From Alectoria sarmentosa (Eukaryota > Ascomycota > Lecanoromycetes > Lecanorales > Parmeliaceae), in NCBI GenBank assembly GCA_009733775.1, contig WOGZ01000012.1:186001-250000 (forward strand): 64,000 nt of DNA, in the 5' to 3' direction. The notes beneath the pieces are model-generated. The model was not told the origin of the DNA and did no database searches. It saw only the letters and a program-made list of their open reading frames with translations. The position numbers were made by a program, and so were the translations under genes. Positions 22,851 through 33,028 of the stretch are shown one piece after another (position 1 is the first letter of the stretch; the number at the start of each line of letters is the position of its first letter).

Positions 22851-25682
22851 CAACTAGGGGTGAATTTCTTTCTTTCCGCGGCAGACGTACTGCTCGATAC
22901 AGAGCTAGGACTGTTGCAGTGACAAGCAAAATGAAAAAAACGAGGCGGATAAGAAGCAAGACCAATGCTGGTGAAATCGAGACATGCGAATAGCAGGGGC
23001 CGAGGTAAGTTCCGGGCCAATCGACGAACAAATCGAGGTGTTTCATCGTTGCACATCACGCAAGCCGTGGTCAAAGACTTAATTTCTGCCCTTAAACAAT
23101 ATATGTCAAGCATTCGCAGAAAATCTGTCGCTTCGAAAGGAAATTTATGCGTCATCCCGGTCGCAATTTCCAAAGTGCTCTTCGCCTTGGCGACTTACGT
23201 AAGCGGCTGGATCACGTGTGACATATGCTCACGAGAAATTTGAGACTTGGCTTCATGAAGTCCTTAACAATAAGATGATAATGCGATGCGAGACCCAAAT
23301 CGCACTCCCAGGCCGTGAATTTATTTGAACCATTCCATGAGACTCAAGCTCGAACAGCTACACACGTAGATTCTTCACATCTCGACTTCGAGACATCCCA
23401 AGGCTCGGAGTCGAGTTGTCTCGAGCTTGCAAAGCCAAATCTCAAGTCAATTTAGGAAAACTGCCGCTCGTACCCATACCCGTTCGACCTGCTCTCCCCT
23501 ATTCGAACCGATTCCGTGCAACCCTAATCGAAATCTACCCAAGTAAAACGCAAGAGGTGTGTGTTCTCAAGGCCTACATGATGGACTCACTATTTGCTGC
23601 ACCAGCTCGAAGCCTCATGCAAGTTCCAAAATTCGGATAGCAAGCTATGTTTGTGAGTCGTGAGGAGTGCCCTAGCGCTAGAAGACCGTTAGAAAAGCCG
23701 ATTGAGGGCGACCTACGGTCCATACTGCTGTGCTAAGCTGGCAAATATGCAGGCAATCCTCCTGATGAATCTGGAGTTACCGTGGACCGAAAGCGCAGGA
23801 GAGAAGAAATTGACCTCTTTGACAAGGATTTAGTTAGCGCTTTATTAGCTAGACATGTAGGACAGGCAGGATCGCTTACCAAAAGAATAATGAAATCGCT
23901 AGGTCGCTTTTACATCAATGACATGGGTCTCAAAGTTGAGTGGGGAAACCTGGGGAGGAGTTCGAGGTGGTAGAGTGTGATGGTCCTGAGAGTGTAAGAA
24001 TGAAGAGCCAGTTCCGCTTTTGATGTATTTGATAAAAAGCATAATGATTTTAAAGCCGTTCGCCGTTGCATTTCTTGACAGAGAACAAATCTCAAAGAAT
24101 ATCGATCGAAGATCAAGAACTCGTTGCGATCAACACAGCACAAATCAACAATTACACGATTAATAAAAAAATCTCAATATTATGTCTTCTTTTCTCGATT
24201 AAATAAGGAATTTTATAACACGTCAAAAACCATTGCATTGCAAAAAAGTAATAATTTTGATAAAAATAATCAACGATTCATACTTCGAGAAATTGATTTT
24301 TTATAATGCATAATCTTATATCAAAAACAAAGATATGAATTTATAAGATATTTTTATAATATAAAAAGTAAATTTTTGCTAATTAGCTAAGTGTAATGCA
24401 GACATTCCTCTCACCCCTTTATTACACATCAATGCTTCAATAATGGATTCTGGAGAGTAAATATTGTAGAGTGTATTCTACAGTGGAGTCTACAAATTAA
24501 AAGCATGTAAATTCAATTGATTTTGGCCGAGCAATAGTCTTGGGGACAACGAAGCTCGCTTGGCTGCCAACGATAAGTATCGTATTTGACTACGAATGAC
24601 TGTGACGGCTATGGCTTTGGATAAATGTGGCAGTTATACTGAAAGGTCAGCTTTGCTTCCATGGCTATTATACTCAGATAGTGCGCGAGATGACAATCAG
24701 ACGTCTTGGCCTAGTGGTTCAGAATGTCACATGATTCTTCGCTGGATCACCATGGTGAATAAGTTGACAAACTACCGAATTAAACCCATATGTATAGTAA
24801 AGTACTCATTTTCATATCCCAAAGGTTATGAAAATTTAAGGATACTTCTTGGAATATGAAGTAGTGATTTGCCTACCATTTGGCCAAGAAATGGAATATT
24901 GAAAGTCAAAACGTGATGATCTTAGATGGCTGTAAGAAGCCTGTTGGCAACTCAGAACGGTCTTAGGAATTAGCCAATGTCTGATCTGTGTCGGCGGACA
25001 TGCGGAATGGATCCTTGACCCCGAACCGTGTTAACGGTCGCTATTCGAGCGTCTCCGGCTACTTGAGAGCCAAGGCTTAGAAAGGGTCTCCTCGAGATTC
25101 AAGACTTCCAATAGAGATTGGAGGCTTGCAGAGGTTGAAAAAGTGCTTTCCAGCCTCCTTCGGCCGTTGTCTGGCTAGCCACATGCTTTTGTGATAGAAA
25201 ATAGCTCCAGGGGAGCTTTGGACATAATCAATCCATCTTTCTAAAACATCCTCAACAGTAGAGCCAGTATACTATCTCTAGTCTTTCGCCTCTTTCCGAA
25301 TAACGATGTATCCATTGGGTGCCATACTTTCCTTGCTATGTCGATTTGAAGCGAGAGTTTTGTACATGAAAGCTAGTAAAATCTTTTTGCATTACGCCAA
25401 TCATAGTGCTCGTTAGAAGAATTGGAAGCCTGAAGCTCGAAGCTTGAAATGGAAGGAGAAGTAGCGAGACGACAAGGGTTCCGGGATGTATCCTGCAAGG
25501 CTGCAAGACGTCAACGTGCATGAATCCCCGCGCTAGGTTATTTATAGGACTAGAGCCTCATAGCGGGGAAGAGCGCGGGGCCACGGTTTGTACCCTCGAA
25601 GCCACCCAATCTACAGCACACATGATCAAACGTTTCGCTCTATTCTCATTCAGCACAAAGACAAGTCATCTCAGAAACGAGA
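22851..25682. other. AT-rich, gene-poor stretch
   Basis: No supported gene. Bases 22859-23000 (minus) contain the open frame that runs into the interrupted methyltransferase. From about 24000 to 24500 the DNA is very AT-rich with many TA steps, as in sequence worn down by repeat-induced point mutation. A decayed transposon end lies at 24769-24873. The last 200 bp act as upstream region of the NACHT gene. Confidence 0.5.
24769..24873. mobile_element. Decayed end of the same Mutator-like element
   Basis: The sequence from AACTACCGAAT through TTTTCATATCCCAAAGGTTATG to GAATATGAAGTAGTGATTTGCC aligns with the right-hand end of copies A and B, with about one mismatch in five. Only this end is recognisable and there is no matching left end. 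It appears older than the two intact copies. Confidence 0.6.
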
Positions 25683-28600
25683 ATGGATCCCCTGACCGCT
25701 TTCAGTCTGGCCTGCAACGTCATCCAGGTTATCGACTTCGGCACCGAGATGGTGAGCAAGTGTCGACAGCTTTACAAAGATGGCAACCTATCCCAGAACG
25801 CAGAGGTGGAAGAGATGGCCCAACAACTCACGCAGCTGCGAACCAGTCTGAATCTTCCCAACCATCAGGACCGGGATCAGGATGAGCTTCTCAAGCTCGG
25901 CGAAAAGTGCTCAGCCATCGCAAAGGATTTGATAACAGAGCTTCAGACGCTGAAAGTCGGCGGACCACACAGGAAGCGGCAAGCGATTGAGAAGACAATC
26001 AAGAGCATCTGGAAAAAGACAGCCATAGACGCTATTCAGAAGCGACTAGACGATTGCCGAAAAGTGCTTGATCATCGTGTCCTTATTGACTTGAGAAAGC
26101 GCTCCGATCTATCGTCCATTCAACAGAATGAGGGGTTTCAGAGCTTGGATCTAAAAGTACAGACCATTATCACAAGTCTTGCACAAGGGCCGAAGACTTT
26201 CAAAGAGTTGAAAGCTCTCATTCAGAATAATACCCAGTCGATCAAGGAGCATGTCACCAATGAGCTTCAACGACATCAAAGAGATCTAGCTCACAAAGAA
26301 TATTGTCAGCGCTTTCTCGACAGCTTGTGGTTTCCCGAAATCCATCGACGACAAGAAACCATTCATGAAGCACACGAGAAGACGTTCCAATGGATATTTG
26401 AGTCTGAGGAATCCGGCAAGACAGTCCGTCGATGGGACAACTTTGTGCATTGGCTGGAAAAAGGCCAAAGTACTTACTGGATTAACGGTAAAGCGGGATC
26501 GGGGAAATCGACGCTGATGAATTACATATATCAGGACGCTCGAACAATGGCGTCCTTGAAAGCCTGGTCAGGGCCAAAGGAGATAGTCACGCTTGGATTT
26601 TTCTTCTGGAATGCTGGCGGGACATTGGAGAAAAGCTCCGAAGGGCTCCTGCGATCACTTGTCTATCAAATCCTGAAAAGATTCCCGAGCCTGACTCCAT
26701 CAAGTCAAATTGGGTCATCTCCTTTATCGATGCAAAATGGTCCGTTGAGCTATGAGCCCATCGCAGCTTGGACAGAACGCAGACTCCAGGTGAGTAGTCC
26801 TCAAGCGACATCTTCCGGAGATAGACTCCTCTCTGCTCTTCGAAGATCAGTCTCATCGTCCGGAAGAAACGATATTGACAGCCTACAGACGACTTTTGAA
26901 AGCGTTCTTCGCCAAGTACAGGAGGTGTGTCGCATCTGCGTCTTTGTCGACGGTTTAGACGAGTTTAGCGGAGACCAGGACATGTTGATCAAGTTGATCG
27001 GGAAAGTGCAGACAGCTGACGTCAAAGTGTGCCTCTCAAGCCGACCATATCGATCCTACAGTGAAGCCTTTGGCTCATGGCCCAAGCTTCAGTTGCAAGA
27101 TCTGACCGAATCAGACATCAAGATATACGTATCTAATAAGTTGGATCCCTTTGTCAAGACAAATTACAGGAAGGGTGTCTATGATATCTTTGACACTGTC
27201 GTGTACAAGGCAAAGGGTGTTTTTCTTTGGGTTGAATTGGTGGTCAAGGATCTGATCAAAGGCCTTAAGGAAGACGACACTTTAGAACAGCTGCAAGAAC
27301 GGCTCGAACTTATGCCATCGGGTATCGAGGACCTATATGCACATATGCTGAGCAAGATCGACAAGGTCTATCGAACGCAAGCCGCGAAACTTTTCCAGAT
27401 GGCCCTTTCAGACCTGACAAAGTCTCTCTTCACATTCGCGCTTGCACTTTTCGGACGCTTCGACAAGGTTTCCGATGTCTGCTTAAGTGATACACTATCT
27501 TGTATTAAAGAAGCTAGAAACAAGATTCCAACGATTTGCGCGGGGCTTCTTGAGGTCCATGTGTGGGGCGAACGAGTGAGAGGAGGGACCTTCAGGAGCG
27601 CGGACCCTTCTTTGTCGTTGGTCATTCAATACGACGAGTCTTCAGAATTAGCTGAGGTCAAATTGTTTCAAAATCATGCTTCTGTTGACTTCATCCATCG
27701 AACCGCCCAGGACTATTTTGAACAAAGCGAACAAGGAAAACATTTTCTGGACGCATACTCCCCACCCGCTTTCAATCCTCACATCTCACTCGTTCACGCA
27801 CTCCTTACTGAAGCGAATCTGCTTGGTTTTGCAGACATTCGTACCGATGAAAGAGCTGAAGACTTCGCTGACGCTGAAGACGACACTGACTACGATTATC
27901 ACAAGCAAGACAAAAGGGCAAGTGAAGCAGTTTATGTTATCATGGAGAACATTTCCGTAGCTGAGCGCCAAGCTGAAGCTGTGCAAGTCTCGCTTTGCGA
28001 CGATATAGATCGTACCTTCTCGGCTATACATAATCGGCGTGGGCTGCCGACTCCTATGATTCTCCGTGAAATTATGGAGAACATCTCTGTGGCTGAGCGG
28101 CAAAACGGTACTACGCAGGTCTCCATTTGCGCTGAGTACGACGATGTTTTAGTGAACATGAATCGGCGTTCGTCGCCAAAGGCTCACTGGTCTGTCAGAT
28201 GGGGCATTTGTAGCAAATTCTTTTTCACAGAAGGTTGCGAGATCAGCTGGTCGGGTTTGAGCTCACGTTCAAACTCCGCAGGTTTATTTCACTCTACCAA
28301 TACCGAACCAGGGCTACTTGAAAACTCCAGAGTACTGCACACTAGACCAGTCGATTTTCTTGGCATCGCAGCGCTCTGGGGTCTGTCTCGCTATGTTGAA
28401 CAAAAGCTCGGTTGCGAAGGTGAGACCGTCGCTCAAGACAGAGCAGACTACTTGCTCTGTTGTTCGATGTGGGCTTTTCATCAGGGGAACAGTGGAGTGG
28501 CTCACTCGGATCGGTTTCTAAGATCATGCAAATTTACTGCCGAGATTTTGAGGCTAGGCGGGAATTGTAATATCTACGTTGAAGACTTCTTGAACACGCT

Positions 28601-29276
28601 TTGGGGGGATTTCTTGACGCAAATGATGAGGCTTCTACATGATGGACGACATTTTATCAATAGAGCTTGTGCCATGGCCACGAGCGCATTTCTCGAGAAC
28701 GGTGCAGACCTGAATGTGAGGATACACAGGGAAGTCGCCGTAACTTTATCGGGAGTCCGGTCTCTTGAAGGCCAAAGAGGACTGCATTCGAAGGAGGAAC
28801 TAGAATTTTTCTGCATCGAGGAGAGCACCGCCTTATACGCTATTCAAGAATACTTCAGTGATATGCCAGAGTTTAAACCCCTCCAAGGACACATCCTGAA
28901 CAATGTCGGCCGCTCCTCATCGAGGTGGTCGCACATTGTGCTCAACGATGCTACGCTGTACAAGATTTCAGAACCACAGAGCCATGAATTGAAAGCGGCC
29001 ATTCGTGGCTATGGAGCCACTGAAGATGATGAAGACGGCTCAAAACAGAGACGCCAGGAATGGGCGCTTCAGATTGCAAGGCTTTTCAAAGAGATTCGTG
29101 GAGACCACAAAGGTCCTGACAGCCTTGACTCTGCGAATGAAGAGATCTTGCTGGACTTTGGTATAGAACAGAGGCCTCTTGTTTGGGCCCGTACATATTT
29201 TCGAATTCCAGGGTTGTGGTGGAGTTTCCCAATAAAAAGACAGATACAAACATCTATTCTAAGTGTACCTAGTTAG
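25683..29276 (+). CDS. NACHT-domain NLR-like (STAND) protein
   Basis: One open frame, 1197 aa. The N-terminus (MDPLTAFSLACNVIQVIDFG, to about residue 200) is the Helo-like domain found before fungal STAND NTPases. NACHT follows: Walker A GKAGSGKS at 269-276 and Walker B ICVFVDGLDE at about 418-427. A C-terminal NACHT-associated helical part contains VDFIHRTAQDYFEQ. Residues 754-840 hold two copies of a 44-residue unit beginning IMENISVAERQ. No ankyrin, WD40 or TPR repeats are evident after it. Such proteins are fungal counterparts of NOD-like receptors, several acting in heterokaryon incompatibility; the trigger here is unknown. GTGAGT at 26790 could be a splice donor but the frame is open without splicing. 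A transposon lies 90 bp downstream of the stop. Confidence 0.88.
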   Translation: MDPLTAFSLACNVIQVIDFGTEMVSKCRQLYKDGNLSQNAEVEEMAQQLTQLRTSLNLPNHQDRDQDELLKLGEKCSAIAKDLITELQTLKVGGPHRKRQAIEKTIKSIWKKTAIDAIQKRLDDCRKVLDHRVLIDLRKRSDLSSIQQNEGFQSLDLKVQTIITSLAQGPKTFKELKALIQNNTQSIKEHVTNELQRHQRDLAHKEYCQRFLDSLWFPEIHRRQETIHEAHEKTFQWIFESEESGKTVRRWDNFVHWLEKGQSTYWINGKAGSGKSTLMNYIYQDARTMASLKAWSGPKEIVTLGFFFWNAGGTLEKSSEGLLRSLVYQILKRFPSLTPSSQIGSSPLSMQNGPLSYEPIAAWTERRLQVSSPQATSSGDRLLSALRRSVSSSGRNDIDSLQTTFESVLRQVQEVCRICVFVDGLDEFSGDQDMLIKLIGKVQTADVKVCLSSRPYRSYSEAFGSWPKLQLQDLTESDIKIYVSNKLDPFVKTNYRKGVYDIFDTVVYKAKGVFLWVELVVKDLIKGLKEDDTLEQLQERLELMPSGIEDLYAHMLSKIDKVYRTQAAKLFQMALSDLTKSLFTFALALFGRFDKVSDVCLSDTLSCIKEARNKIPTICAGLLEVHVWGERVRGGTFRSADPSLSLVIQYDESSELAEVKLFQNHASVDFIHRTAQDYFEQSEQGKHFLDAYSPPAFNPHISLVHALLTEANLLGFADIRTDERAEDFADAEDDTDYDYHKQDKRASEAVYVIMENISVAERQAEAVQVSLCDDIDRTFSAIHNRRGLPTPMILREIMENISVAERQNGTTQVSICAEYDDVLVNMNRRSSPKAHWSVRWGICSKFFFTEGCEISWSGLSSRSNSAGLFHSTNTEPGLLENSRVLHTRPVDFLGIAALWGLSRYVEQKLGCEGETVAQDRADYLLCCSMWAFHQGNSGVAHSDRFLRSCKFTAEILRLGGNCNIYVEDFLNTLWGDFLTQMMRLLHDGRHFINRACAMATSAFLENGADLNVRIHREVAVTLSGVRSLEGQRGLHSKEELEFFCIEESTALYAIQEYFSDMPEFKPLQGHILNNVGRSSSRWSHIVLNDATLYKISEPQSHELKAAIRGYGATEDDEDGSKQRRQEWALQIARLFKEIRGDHKGPDSLDSANEEILLDFGIEQRPLVWARTYFRIPGLWWSFPIKRQIQTSILSVPS
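27936..28199 (+). repeat. 132-bp in-frame tandem duplication within the NACHT gene
   Basis: Two diverged copies start at ATGGAGAACAT (27942 and 28074), 132 bp apart. They encode IMENISVAERQ followed by QVSLCDD or QVSICAE and then NRR. Each unit is 44 codons, so the reading frame is kept. Confidence 0.75.
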
Positions 29277-29356
29277 AATCTATAAGATCACTTCATATAT
29301 TTTGTTACTAAGGACCTGTTCTCGTGAGACTCGTTTTGATCGACTCAATGTCTACC

Positions 29357-29366
29357 AGCGTGACTT
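29357..29366. repeat. Left target-site duplication of transposon copy B
   Basis: AGCGTGACTT, repeated exactly at 30269-30278. Confidence 0.85.
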
Positions 29367-30268
29367 GGGCAAATTACTACTTCATACCCCAAACCATGCG
29401 TATATTACATTTTCATACCTCAAACTACTGAATCATACCCCATCACCAAAAGAGGGGTATGATTCGGTAATTTGCCATTTTGGCGTAGAGTGTAAAGTAG
29501 AGTATGCCAGACAGGGAGCCATGAATATGATAACCATGGCCAGGCATGAGTGTGGTAGCTATGAGTGTGGTAATCATGGATGTGATAACTATGGGTGTGA
29601 TAGCCATGAGTGTGATCGCATGAGTATGCTATTAGTCATGGCCAGGCATGAATATGATAGTCATGGTCAGGCATGGGTGTGGTAGCCATGAGTGTGATAA
29701 TCATAGGTGTGATCGCATAAGTATGGTAGTTATAGCCAGGCATAGGTTAATTGATTGATTAATTAAACAAGCCATATTGGACATTCCGAAAGGCTTCATG
29801 GGCATTTAAGGCTCAGTCAGGTGAATTCCCGCCGGGGCTCGCACCCCCGGGATAGATTAATACGCTATCTAAATCAAGCTTTTTGGGCTTTAAGCCCCCA
29901 TAAGATGATGAGGCTTCAGTACCCCAAAGCCCTTTGTAACCTCGAACCCTCAGTACCCCGGAGCTCTCATTGGCCCGAAACCCTCTGGCCAGGCATGAGT
30001 GTGGTAGCCATTCTGGGAGGCCGCATGCGACCACACCCATGGCTACCACACTCACGGCTACCACACCCATGCCTGGCCATGGCTATCATACTCATGCAAC
30101 CGTACCCATGCCTGACATACTCAACTCTACACTCTACACCAAAATCTACACTACAATGGCGAACTACCGAATCATACCCCTTTTTTTGATGATGGGGTAT
30201 GATTCAGTAGTTTGGGGTATGAAAATGTAATAAACGCATGGTTTGGGGTATGAAGTAGTAATTCGCCC
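29367..30268. mobile_element. Non-autonomous Mutator-like element, copy B
   Basis: A 902-bp element with terminal inverted repeats beginning GGGCAAATTACTACTTCATA on the left. Inverted symmetry continues for more than 100 bp, and 10-bp target duplications (AGCGTGACTT) flank it. The interior matches copy A in inverse orientation: the GC-rich stem-loop, the TTAATTGATTGATTAAT block and the GTGGTAGCCATG-like arrays are all present. It encodes no transposase. It sits 90 bp after the NACHT stop codon. Confidence 0.88.
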
Positions 30269-30278
30269 AGCGTGACTT
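30269..30278. repeat. Right target-site duplication of transposon copy B
   Basis: AGCGTGACTT, identical to 29357-29366. Confidence 0.85.
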
Positions 30279-33028
30279 TGACCTTCGGAAAAGCCGGCTC
30301 GTGTCGTCTGAGAGCCTCAGAAACGTCTCCAGGACAATTCACACACCCAAACATGCCCAGTCCTTGTGCAAGCTGCGCCGTCCAAAGCGTTGAGTAGCTA
30401 GTCAACAATGGACTATACCAGCCAGACGGCCACGGATACCTTAGCAGACATCAAGATACAACCAATGGAAAAGCGTAGCAGAAGCAAAGAACCCACCGCT
30501 GCGTGCAGCCTACATCAAAGGTCTCTAACATTGAAAGATTTCCTTCGGAAGATGTTATCTAACTCCGCTGCACAGCTTCTGCAGGCAGCTTCCAACCCTC
30601 GCGCTGAGCGACTGTGTCTCTTGATTATCCAAGCATACATTGATCGGTGGTTTGAAGAAGGATGACCTCCTCTTGCTAGTATCGATTACCGAAGTCTCAT
30701 CTCTTGGATCTCATAATGTGGGGTGGTGGGATTGGTGATTCTTGTGCAAAGTGGCTGATTGAACGAGCCTCGAAGAAAGAGGGCATGTCTATGTGAGATG
30801 AGCTTAGATGAGCTTGGATGAGCTGGCTAAAGTTTGGGGCCTGTGAATTTCAAGGGTCACCAGTGTCTGTTGTATTGGTTTCCTGTCACTCTTACATGAC
30901 TGTTCTTATGTCCCCAGAGATGCGTCGATCCACGAGTATTGATCGTTACAATGAAATACTGCGGACCACTGGGGTCAAGCTGATCAATTTATACAATCAT
31001 ACAAGGCAATAGGGATGGCTGGTGTCTAAAATTAGCCTTTTTGGCACACACCTCACGCTTGGATCAATGAAACCCTCCTAGCATTATTTTGAATACGCGG
31101 AGTCTCACTCGAATGGGCAGCAAGTGTGTAGCGTTACAATGTCCTACAATCAATGGGAGCTGGAGATTACATATCAGGATGGTAAGTCACTTTCTTTCAA
31201 AGATCTCATAGAACTCTTAGCGGATCAAGTGATCGGTGGTGCCAATGCAATGAGCTTGGAGGACAGATGACTAAATATGATGAAAACCTGGGGCTTATTG
31301 GGAAGGTGTCCTCCAAGATTGAGAGAATGGGAATGAAACAAGATCCTGGACCCGCCTCCCGGATCTGCAAGAATGAGACAGCAGTATTTACATGAACGTG
31401 AGTTCGGATGGAATGCTGTTAAATTCATTGTCAAGAAAGATTGAGTTACTCCAGCACGAGTGTCACCTCTCTCCAGCAACTTTCCATACGTCGTGGATTA
31501 TGAAGTCTTGTTCTGAGCTCACAAACAATGCTTTGGGCATCCTCTCAAAAGGACTATTCGATGGTTGTACTATTGGCCTACGGGAACCACACCTAGATCC
31601 CCTGCAAGCGCAGCGAACAAGACATTCATTCAAATAGAGCGACCACTCTTATTCTCGTGGGGCCGTCGAAACCAAGTAGGCGTTTGGGATGCGCTAGGCC
31701 GAGGTTCTCAAAAGGGTTCAAGGGATGCCTCTCAAGAAGAGGAGATAGGCCTGTTGGATTTTGGGGTGGCCGCCGTCGAGGACATTGGCGCGAACCTCTA
31801 AGAAATATTGGTATACAGTAAGCTTTTGGTTATCGCAATTCTATTCCGTGAAATTGATGAAAATGTATTCCATCTTCATCGGGTACATGTTTAAGGACTT
31901 TTCGGATCAGCTCTTGGTCCTTGGGCTGTCTTGTATCTCTTATATCTCACTAGAAAATCCTCCAAAAAATGATTCATCTCATGGTACTGGAACCGCGACG
32001 ATGAGCTTTTTAATTTTTTTTGTAGACATATCTTCTATGCATTGGTGGACTTTCACTATTCAATCTGATGGGATGCCCTTTGTTGGATGCCAAGAAATTC
32101 GATCTTTTGCACACGCTAGATGTAGGGCTGACGGCTAGCACATGGTAGGCTTCAGCCGGTTGTCTACTTACAATACAGCAATCTTCCACTCCACGTTAAT
32201 TGAACTTCTCGGCTTACGGTTTCGAGATTCCCATATACGGTAAAGGGACGCCTATAAGCCTTCAGCCTCCTGGAGTCCATTAGCATTGGTGCATCGATGA
32301 TTTATAAGCTCACGGATTTACGTACAAGGAAGATCTCTCCGAGGGTCAGCCTCCAAAGTCGGTTGCTACCAGTGACCCATCTCAAAATGTCAGAGAACCC
32401 CGGCATAAGGAGCTCGCGACGAAAGTATCCTGCTACGGTTAACATTTACAGTTCACTTGCCTTGCAAGGTTCACGCTCCAGACATTTTGTCGAAACAGAG
32501 ACGGTATTGAGCGTTAATCATTCTCAATTTGGCATGATCCATAGGTATCAAGTCGTCTCGTCAGCCTTTTCGTATCTTAAACCTCGGCCGACCTCCAGGG
32601 TGTCTTTTGTGCAAATGAAAACGTACTTTTGTTTCTCAGAAGCTCGTAAGGGTTAGGCTCGTCAACATGCAGACAGCTTGCAGAAGGGCCATACGTTATC
32701 CTTCTTGATTTTCCTACATGTGAGAGATCACCAAGTACTTGATTAGTTGCTGTCTTGGGTTGAACCTTTTTAAGTCATCTGCCCGAAAAAGTGTTGCAAC
32801 TACAGCGTCGGGACTGCACTAAAAATGTGGCTACCCGTGAGGAGCGTATCACATCGACAAGTGTAGAGATGCTGCATATGAGGCTGTACCCTTTGTTCAA
32901 TAAGTCATGCACAACGAGAACAGAAGATGTTGGGGGAGGAAGGCTAGCGTCCATGGGCTCTCAACTTCTTATGGCCACGATTCCCAGTTTTGGGGAGGCT
33001 GATCTGCGATGACTTCTATGCAACTAAA
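30279..33028. other. Gene-poor stretch
   Basis: No confident gene. A self-contained 85-codon frame at 30408-30665 (+, starting MDYTSQTATDTL) has protein-like composition and a possible C-terminal helix, but no known motif. The rest (31000-33000) holds only short frames. Confidence 0.45.

Noticed and set aside
22745..23173. 142-codon minus-strand frame right of the transposon as an independent gene
   Set aside because: Its 3' third is transposon sequence; the part before it is better read as the displaced 5' end of the methyltransferase frame.
24716..24760. Possible tRNA B-box-like sequence (GTGGTTCAGAATG)
   Set aside because: No cloverleaf or matching A-box could be formed by eye; no tRNA gene is supported anywhere in the window.
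26777..26850. Possible intron starting GTGAGT in the NACHT gene
   Set aside because: The frame is open without splicing and no acceptor gives a better match to the family, so a single exon was kept.
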